From an uncultured Bacilli bacterium (GTDB lineage Bacteria > Bacillota_I > Bacilli_A > RF39 > UBA660), in assembly GCA_947588975.1 (NCBI GenBank), contig CANQAF010000021.1:1-20369 (forward strand): a stretch of 20,369 nt of DNA, given 5' to 3'. Under the pieces are notes generated by a model. That model did no database searches, was not told the DNA's origin, and was given only the letters and a program-made list of their open reading frames with translations. This document shows positions 15,508 to 20,369 of this stretch, in pieces (position 1 is the stretch's first letter; each line of letters opens with the position of its first letter). A program made the translations under genes and the position numbers.

Positions 15508-16002
15508 CTATTTTATAGTTTCCTGTACTTTACGAATAATATAATTTTTGGTTTCATCAAAATTCATATGATAAACGATTGAAAGTTCATTATACAGATA
15601 CTTTTCTGCCTTATTAAAATAATCATTATCCTTATCACTTATTTTTTTATTATTTTTTATTCTATCAGAATTTCTTAAATAAGTGGTCTTAATAATTTTT
15701 ATTAAATCTTCATGTGTACCATTATGTAATAAATCTTTATATGTTTTTTCTATATATTTATCTTCAATATTTTCTATTGGTTCTATGTTACAAATATTTT
15801 GAATGAAAGAGTCCGCCTCTTTTTGACTTATTATACTTCTTAAATATCCCATTCTATTATCTACAGGAACATCAATAATTAAAGATTCATCATCAATGGG
15901 CACTAAAATATAGTAATCTTGCCCATTCATTTTATTATTTCTGATATCTTTTATTTGACACACATCTTTTTTATAAACCACATAATCATTTACTTTGTAC
16001 AT
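15508..16002 (-). CDS. CarD/CdnL-family RNA polymerase-binding protein (divergent)
   Basis: The 164-residue protein opens with a CarD/TRCF Tudor-like domain (residues ~1-60: NDYVVYKKDVCQIKDI, YYILVPIDD, IIDVPVDN, YLRSIIS), which in relatives contacts the RNA polymerase beta subunit. A helical C-terminal half (~75-160) corresponds to the DNA-contacting part. The tryptophan that in CarD relatives wedges into the promoter minor groove has no match at the expected place; Y83 or nearby residues occupy it. Its ATG lies inside the last 13 bases of the MATE gene and an AAAGGAG site precedes it by 7 bases, so it is translationally coupled to the exporter. It may be a housekeeping CarD or a paralog tied to the exporter's stress response; the sequence does not decide. 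Confidence 0.8.
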   Translation of the reverse strand: MYKVNDYVVYKKDVCQIKDIRNNKMNGQDYYILVPIDDESLIIDVPVDNRMGYLRSIISQKEADSFIQNICNIEPIENIEDKYIEKTYKDLLHNGTHEDLIKIIKTTYLRNSDRIKNNKKISDKDNDYFNKAEKYLYNELSIVYHMNFDETKNYIIRKVQETIK

Positions 16003-17387
16003 AATATATCTCCTTTCTTCAATTCATTTTTTAATAATAGTATCCCTACAATAAATGATAAAACATCCGCTATTACGGCACTCCATAACATAGTTACAAC
16101 ACTTTTAGAAATAGTTGCAATTATTATAATTGAGGGTACAAAGAAAATGACATCTCTTGCAAGTGCTAATACTGTTGATTTTACACTGGATCCCATAGAT
16201 TGTAAAAGAATAGACATCGATTTTGTCAAACAAGTTAATATAATTCCACCTAAAAATATTCTTAAACAATACTGTGCATATTCCATATATTCATAGGAAT
16301 TTGCTTTACCAAAAATATGAATAATAAAATCAGGTAAAAATTCAAAAAATATAAATGCGACCATACCAATAATCAGATTAATAATTAGAATATATTTTAC
16401 GGTTTCTTTAACTCTTTTCATATTTTTAGCTCCCATATTATATCCAATAATTGGCATTCCTCCTAAAGAAACACCAACGACAATAGATATAACAATGCCA
16501 AATACTTTCATACAAATACCGATCACAGCAAGTGGTATTACTACCCCATAGATTTCATTAGAAGATGATAATGTCATATATCCATATTGATTCACTAAAT
16601 GATTAGCAACTCCAATAATAACTACAATAGCAAGTTGCGTAATGAAAGATGCCATACCTAAAGTAATAGATTTTTTGCAAATGAATGGATCTAATTGCAT
16701 AGATTCTTTACTTATTTTGAAAAATTTGGCTTTTCTTAAATATAAAACACTGATTATAAAAGTTAGCATTTGGCCAATAATAGTAGCGATTGCAGCTCCC
16801 TTAACACCCATATGAAATACAAAGATCAATATTGGATCCAAAATAATATTAGATATTGCTCCAACAACGGTTGCTACCATTGCATATTTAGGACTACCAT
16901 CACTTCTAATAGAAGCATTTAAACCTTGACCTATAATATAAAATGGTACCCCAAAGCAAATAATTTTTAAATAATCTTTTGCATATTGATAACATTCTAC
17001 TTCATCTGGATTTCCACCAAATACTTTTAATATTTGCTCGTGAAAAATGAAACCAACAATTGTCAAAGCAATAGATATAACAATTAAAAGGATTACACCA
17101 TTTCCAACAGATTTATTTGCTTTTTCTGTATCTTTAGCACCTAATGATAAATTAAATAATGCGGCAGTTCCATCACCAATTAATAAAGCAAAAGCCAGTG
17201 CAATCACAGTAAAAGGATAAACAATATTAGTTGCCGCATTACCAAATGCACCTGCTTCACTCCAACCTATAAATATCTGATCAACAATATTATAAAGAGC
17301 TGCTACAATCATACTAATAACGCATGGTATAGCAAATTTTTTAATTAATTTAGAAATGTTTGACTTTCCTAAATCCATTTTTTCCAT
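15990..17387 (-). CDS. MATE-family multidrug exporter (MepA-like)
   Basis: The 465-residue protein has about 12 hydrophobic helices in two related halves. It starts with the IxKLIKKFAIPCVISMIVAA pattern and has ALYNIVDQIFIGW in helix 1, GDGTAALFNLSLGAKD in the first half and GGMPIIGYNMGAKN in the second. These loops are typical of the MepA/NorM clade that expels cationic drugs using Na+ or H+. GGAGG is 6 bases before the ATG at 17387; the internal ATG three codons on lacks a better site. The gene overlaps carD by 13 bases. Its mRNA carries a leader (17388-17505) able to fold as terminator or antiterminator, so expression is probably induced. The substrate cannot be read from the sequence. Confidence 0.95.
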   Translation of the reverse strand: MEKMDLGKSNISKLIKKFAIPCVISMIVAALYNIVDQIFIGWSEAGAFGNAATNIVYPFTVIALAFALLIGDGTAALFNLSLGAKDTEKANKSVGNGVILLIVISIALTIVGFIFHEQILKVFGGNPDEVECYQYAKDYLKIICFGVPFYIIGQGLNASIRSDGSPKYAMVATVVGAISNIILDPILIFVFHMGVKGAAIATIIGQMLTFIISVLYLRKAKFFKISKESMQLDPFICKKSITLGMASFITQLAIVVIIGVANHLVNQYGYMTLSSSNEIYGVVIPLAVIGICMKVFGIVISIVVGVSLGGMPIIGYNMGAKNMKRVKETVKYILIINLIIGMVAFIFFEFLPDFIIHIFGKANSYEYMEYAQYCLRIFLGGIILTCLTKSMSILLQSMGSSVKSTVLALARDVIFFVPSIIIIATISKSVVTMLWSAVIADVLSFIVGILLLKNELKKGDILCTK

Positions 17388-17410
17388 AAAATACCTCCAT
17401 CAAATTATTT

Positions 17411-17504
17411 TTGAGCAGAAAAAATACGCAAGTCTTTATACAATTGGACTTACGCATATTTGCTACACATTGATAATAATTTGACTTAATATTTTTTTGC
17501 TCAA
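17411..17504 (-). promoter_or_regulatory. Transcription attenuator in the MATE leader (mutually exclusive terminator and antiterminator)
   Basis: Terminator form: minus-strand ATGCGTAAGTC (17447-17457) pairs with GACTTGCGTAT (17424-17434), 11 bp with two G-U, 12-base loop, then a T-run. Antiterminator form: the segment 17483-17504, starting TTGAGCA and ending AAGTC, pairs with 17411-17434, consuming the right terminator arm and the U-tract (TTGAGCA with TGCTCAA, six A-T pairs, TA with TA, AAGTC with GACTT; about 20 bp with one bulge and a small internal loop). The predicted start of transcription (~17505) is right at the beginning of the antiterminator. The uORF at 17450-17470 overlaps the left terminator arm. 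Confidence 0.75.
17450..17470 (-). CDS. Candidate 6-codon leader peptide (MCSKYA)
   Basis: ATG TGT AGC AAA TAT GCG TAA lies in the MATE leader between the two alternative stems; its last codons and stop form the 5' part of the terminator's left arm. A ribosome stalled here would block the terminator and leave the antiterminator free to form, as in ribosome-mediated induction of antibiotic-resistance genes. The weak point is that no Shine-Dalgarno sequence precedes the ATG (TTATTATCA upstream). Translation is therefore unproven. Confidence 0.35.
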   Translation of the reverse strand: MCSKYA

Positions 17505-17511
17505 TGAAATT

Positions 17512-17540
17512 ATTATAACACTTTTTTTCTATTTTTGTAA
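17512..17540 (-). promoter_or_regulatory. Promoter of the MATE-carD operon
   Basis: TTACAA (17535-17540), a 17-base spacer and TATAAT (17512-17517) preceded by TGT (extended -10): one of the best promoters in the window. The predicted start A is near 17505. Confidence 0.8.
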
Positions 17541-17561
17541 GAATTTTATTGATGTATTTTA

Positions 17562-18626
17562 TTAAGGAAATTGTACATTACTCCATTTATCTACATGATA
17601 CTTAGTTTGTAAAATATAGTCTTCTCTAAAATCATAATAACCATATGCAGGTAAATTGGTATTACTAACAGTTAATCCATTAAATTCTTTAGAAATAGCG
17701 TTGCTTCTAAATTTCACTTTCATATCACTTCCTTCTGGAATGATAACCTCTATATCTTTGTTTAAAACGGCAGCTTCAATGTTATATCTGCCATCTTGGG
17801 GAGTATTCACAAATAGAAATAAATTAACAGCAATATTTCTATCAGCGTATTCCGGATTAATACTAAGTACTTTCATTTGTTCCACTTTACTTTTTGGCCC
17901 TTTTAGAAATATAGATTTTGCTAGTGGATAGCCTTCAGACTCTAATGATATATTACTGCCAAATTCACCAAATTCGTAATTACATCCTGTTGTTTCTATC
18001 ATCATGATTCCATCTTGCATTGTTGGTAAATAAACTGTACTTGGGTCTGGTTCACCATCTAAATACCAATTTGGATTATTTGGATTAGTACAACTAGCAA
18101 ATATATATGGTTTTATTTCTATATTGTTAAATTCTTTTGTAATAATTGGGTCATTTGGATCTTCAATGGTTTTATCTTCTTCTATTTTATCTAATTCTTC
18201 TTGTGTTACTATGTTATAATCCATTTCCCAATCATAATCATCTGGATTAAATGTTAAATCTTTATATTTAGTATAAATTTCTACCTTTGCCACTTCGATA
18301 TTATTATCTTTTGCAGTATTTCCTAAAATTTGAATGGCATCATATATTGTTTTATTTTTAATATCCGTATCAACATATATTCTCTTTGCATCTTCATTGA
18401 TTAATTCATAACTTACAACATATGGTATACCACATTTTGTTTCATCACAATTTTTTTTAATCATTAACTTTACGAATGGATTTATATTGATATATACTTC
18501 GTACTCATAATTAACTTTTTGATCATTTTCCAATTTGTTGAAAATAACAAATAATACAATAATAGTAATAACGATTACGAATAATGTGATAGGTATTATC
18601 ATCCATTTCCTATTTAACTTCTTCAT
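17562..18626 (-). CDS. Single-pass membrane protein with RsgI-like extracellular domain
   Basis: The 354-residue protein has a short basic N-terminus, one membrane helix (~8-30) and a large outer part. Residues ~41-118 (VYININPFVKLMI, then YVVSYELINEDAKRI and NKTIYDAIQIL) resemble the conserved extracytoplasmic domain next to the membrane in RsgI-type anti-sigma factors, where LDINPSIEL and an xxLNEDGK segment recur (from memory). The cytoplasmic anti-sigma helix is missing: only seven residues precede the helix. The C-terminal ~180 residues are beta-rich and have no family I recognise; Cys at 60, 65, 179 and 215 could form disulfides. AGGAGG lies 4 bases before the ATG. It follows the DUF4097 gene across 114 bases containing a terminator-like hairpin. 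Function unknown; possibly a sensor partner in envelope stress. Confidence 0.7.
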   Translation of the reverse strand: MKKLNRKWMIIPITLFVIVITIIVLFVIFNKLENDQKVNYEYEVYININPFVKLMIKKNCDETKCGIPYVVSYELINEDAKRIYVDTDIKNKTIYDAIQILGNTAKDNNIEVAKVEIYTKYKDLTFNPDDYDWEMDYNIVTQEELDKIEEDKTIEDPNDPIITKEFNNIEIKPYIFASCTNPNNPNWYLDGEPDPSTVYLPTMQDGIMMIETTGCNYEFGEFGSNISLESEGYPLAKSIFLKGPKSKVEQMKVLSINPEYADRNIAVNLFLFVNTPQDGRYNIEAAVLNKDIEVIIPEGSDMKVKFRSNAISKEFNGLTVSNTNLPAYGYYDFREDYILQTKYHVDKWSNVQFP

Positions 18627-18700
18627 ACTTTCCTCCTAATTTTAGTGTGACCTCAATCTTTCATTCTTAATTCAGATAACAAATTTGAAATATCATGTAT

Positions 18701-18728
18701 AAAAAGCAAATCTCATATAGAATTTGCT
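18701..18728 (-). terminator. Terminator-like hairpin after the DUF4097 gene
   Basis: AGCAAAT pairs with ATTTGCT (7 bp) around a 10-base loop, followed by TTTTATACATG on the minus strand, 12 bases after the stop. Confidence 0.55.
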
Positions 18729-18740
18729 ATTTATTTTCTT

Positions 18741-19628
18741 TTAATTGTTTACTTCTATATCGCCACAGTCATTTTCTATTTTTAAGGTAATATCAGACTT
18801 ATTATAATTGTTCTTAATTTTTACTTTTCCTAAATCTGTTTTGGCATCAATAAATAATTCATTTGTATTACCTATTTCTATATCGCCATAATCATTTTTA
18901 ATATAAGAATCTTTTTTCAAATTAATATTATTAAGTTCTATATCGCCACAGTCATTTTCAAGATGAATGTAATTATCAACTGATTTAATTTTTATATCTC
19001 CATAACTATTTTTTACTGTTGCATCAAATACACTTGAAATTACAACATCCCCACAATCTTCATTAACAGTTAATGTATTAGCTTTTTCTATTTCTATATT
19101 CCCATAATTATTATCTACTTTAACGATATTACCACCAAGTATTTTAACATCTCCACAATCCTCTTCAACATCCATATTAGCATTTAAAAATTCATCAATA
19201 GAAATATCGCCATAATCATTTTTAATATCAATGTTCCCATTAAACTCTTCTGGTAAATATATTTCTACTTTAGCTGATTTTTGATTAAAGCAAAATCCTA
19301 TACAATTTTTTTCATTTATTTTAATGTTTAAAGAATCAAGATTGGTTGCAACATCAGTATAATCTTTTTCACCATAAATTACAACTTTAATATTTTCCGT
19401 ATTAGATCTTTTTATATAAATTTCACTTGTAGTGGCATCTATTACAATATTATTAAATTTTTCTTCATAAGTTTTATCTAATATCAATTCATTACTATTT
19501 TGTAAGCCAATTCTAAAACCTTTAAATCTAAATTCGCCTCGTAAAAGATCAACGAAAAATATTGAAAGGACTACCATAATAATAGATAATAAAATAATTA
19601 AAGTTATAATCCATTTTTTATTTTTCAT
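18741..19628 (-). CDS. Membrane-anchored DUF4097-type beta-repeat protein with alternating Tyr/Cys rungs
   Basis: The 295-residue protein has one N-terminal membrane helix (~6-28) and an outer beta-strand domain of the DUF4097 type. From about residue 133 it is built of nine repeats of 17-22 residues centred on N/D-x-YGDI or D-CGDV. The central residue alternates: Y139, C158, Y175, C192, Y209, C227, Y247, L266, C288. Such repeats probably form a beta-solenoid with a stacked ladder of Tyr and Cys. A further pair, C109 and C113, lies before the repeats. The ATG is inside the last 11 bases of the XRE gene, with AAGGAG 8 bases upstream, so the two are coupled. Related domains occur in LiaX-like envelope-stress proteins, but a function here is inference. 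Confidence 0.85.
   Translation of the reverse strand: MKNKKWIITLIILLSIIMVVLSIFFVDLLRGEFRFKGFRIGLQNSNELILDKTYEEKFNNIVIDATTSEIYIKRSNTENIKVVIYGEKDYTDVATNLDSLNIKINEKNCIGFCFNQKSAKVEIYLPEEFNGNIDIKNDYGDISIDEFLNANMDVEEDCGDVKILGGNIVKVDNNYGNIEIEKANTLTVNEDCGDVVISSVFDATVKNSYGDIKIKSVDNYIHLENDCGDIELNNINLKKDSYIKNDYGDIEIGNTNELFIDAKTDLGKVKIKNNYNKSDITLKIENDCGDIEVNN
18753..19228 (-). repeat. Degenerate tandem DNA repeats encoding the YGD/CGD rungs
   Basis: Units of about 51-66 bases recur through the 3' two thirds of the DUF4097 gene. A 24-base segment at 18753-18776 recurs exactly at 18936-18959 (Cys-type units), and a 25-base segment at 18880-18904 recurs exactly at 19204-19228 (Tyr-type units). Tyr and Cys units differ at the codon TAT versus TGT. 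Near-identity of same-type units suggests duplication of a Tyr-Cys pair or gene conversion. Confidence 0.85.
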
Positions 19629-20265
19629 CTTTATAACTCCTTAGCATAAATATTAATTTTAAGATTTCTTCAAACAAACCAAATATTACCCATATTATCC
19701 ATGTTAAATGCCAAGCCATAGTTTTAAAACTAATAATTAAATATATAATAGTAACTATGATTGCTACTACATCTGAAATTTGATTTCTTAATCTATCAGT
19801 TTCTGTTTCTTTAGGAGTTTTTATTTTTTTATATTTAATACATACATAGATTATGATACCTGTTGCTATTCCACAAATAAGTAAGAATATAGCAGATGCA
19901 ACTATGGGATTCATATTCATAACTGGAATTGAAATCATTGTCCATACAACTCCCAAAAAATATAATACAACACTAATGGCGATGCCTTTTGCTTTTTTAC
20001 TTGTTTTTAGTTTTTCTTCTTCTATATCAATAATAAATTCATTATTTTGAAAATTTTCCTTTCCTTTTAATTCAATAAAAAGTTCATCAGTAGTTATACC
20101 ATATAATTCACATAAAGGAACAACTTTATCAAAATCAGGCATACTTTGATCTGTTTCCCACTTCGAAACTGTTTGTCTTGTAACATTTAATTTATCTGCT
20201 ACTTCTTCTTGAGATAATCTTTTATCTCTTCTTAGCTTAAATAATCTTTCCCCTAAATTATTCAC
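19618..20265 (-). CDS. XRE-family transcriptional regulator fused to four membrane helices
   Basis: The N-terminal ~65 residues are a Cro/C1-type helix-turn-helix (LGERLFKLRRDKRLSQEEVADKLN, then VTRQTVSKWETDQSMPDFDK). After an acidic linker come four hydrophobic helices (about 96-118, 122-146, 166-188 and 190-211, counted from an upstream GTG at 20274). The GTG at 20263-20265 is the likelier start because AGGTGA lies 5 bases before it; the upstream GTG has no spaced site. That gives 215 residues. It overlaps the DUF4097 gene by 11 bases, so the regulator and the outer-surface repeat protein are made together; the membrane part may let surface state control DNA binding. The DNA target is unknown. 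Confidence 0.88.
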   Translation of the reverse strand: MNNLGERLFKLRRDKRLSQEEVADKLNVTRQTVSKWETDQSMPDFDKVVPLCELYGITTDELFIELKGKENFQNNEFIIDIEEEKLKTSKKAKGIAISVVLYFLGVVWTMISIPVMNMNPIVASAIFLLICGIATGIIIYVCIKYKKIKTPKETETDRLRNQISDVVAIIVTIIYLIISFKTMAWHLTWIIWVIFGLFEEILKLIFMLRSYKDEK

Positions 20266-20308
20266 TTTCCTCACCTCACACCAAAAGTATATATTTTATT
20301 TTAGTTGC

Positions 20309-20339
20309 AATCTACCTGTTTGAGTTGGAAATTTGTCAA
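20309..20339 (-). promoter_or_regulatory. Possible promoter/operator upstream of the XRE gene
   Basis: A perfect TTGACA (20334-20339) with TAGATT 19 bases downstream; a TATACT at 20287-20292 is an alternative -10 lacking a spaced -35. AGTTG/CAACT elements recur around it (20303, 20323, 20337), which may be an autoregulatory operator. Confidence 0.35.
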
Positions 20340-20369
20340 CTGAAATTAACATTTTAATAATTATACCAT

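Noticed and set aside
15919..16296. Plus-strand ORF across the carD/MATE junction
   Set aside because: It overlaps two well-supported minus-strand genes and is a shadow of AT-rich hydrophobic codons.
17388..17505. T-box or known metabolite riboswitch in the MATE leader
   Set aside because: No T-box AGGGTGGNACCGCG motif or other consensus I recognise is present; the element fits simple alternative-stem attenuation better.

Overview
This is a low-GC, entirely minus-strand chromosomal stretch from a Gram-positive bacterium, most likely a gut Bacillota (Erysipelotrichia/Clostridia type). The reasons are AT-rich codon use, AGGAGG-type ribosome binding sites, a clostridial-type ~550-residue glutamyl-tRNA synthetase, a DUF4358/MBOAT/DHHW surface-acylation module, a bile salt hydrolase and a CarD-family protein. 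Genus cannot be fixed from the sequence alone. I see no phage, transposon, integrase or CRISPR array. Gene order below follows transcription, from high to low coordinates.

Right end (17.5-20.4 kb): an XRE regulator with four membrane helices overlaps a membrane-anchored DUF4097-type beta-repeat protein whose rungs alternate Tyr and Cys. After a terminator-like hairpin comes a membrane protein whose outer domain resembles that of RsgI anti-sigma factors but which has no cytoplasmic anti-sigma domain. This looks like an envelope-sensing cassette.

15.5-17.5 kb: a MATE exporter overlaps a carD-like gene. The MATE mRNA begins with a ~118-nt leader that can fold either as an intrinsic terminator or as a long mutually exclusive antiterminator. 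A 6-codon upstream ORF runs into the left terminator arm. This is the most system-like regulatory element in the window and suggests attenuation control of the exporter.

13.6-15.4 kb: a bile salt hydrolase with all expected catalytic residues, then a YjbR/MmcQ-type protein. 7.3-13.4 kb: two large surface proteins. One is a ~1570-residue multidomain protein (signal peptide, NPCBM, a Cys/His transglutaminase-like core, F5/8C, a duplicated MBG/Ig pair, Pro-rich linker, C-terminal membrane anchor). The other is a collagen-like Gly-X-Y protein with two copies of a ~50-residue globular insert and a C-terminal beta-sandwich-like domain.

5.4-7.2 kb: thioredoxin reductase (trxB), then a short-chain dehydrogenase that resembles BaiA-type 3alpha-hydroxysteroid dehydrogenases, which would match the bile salt hydrolase. 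3.3-5.4 kb: tRNA-Gln(CTG), gltX and tRNA-Glu(CTC), each with its own promoter-like and terminator-like signals, so the synthetase sits between two of its likely tRNA substrates. 0.3-3.3 kb: DUF4358-type lipoprotein, an AlgI-like MBOAT and a DHHW/AlgX-like protein (surface polysaccharide O-acylation), then tRNA-Leu(CAG) and the first 22 codons of a gene cut by the window edge. No gene-free stretch exceeds about 300 bases.
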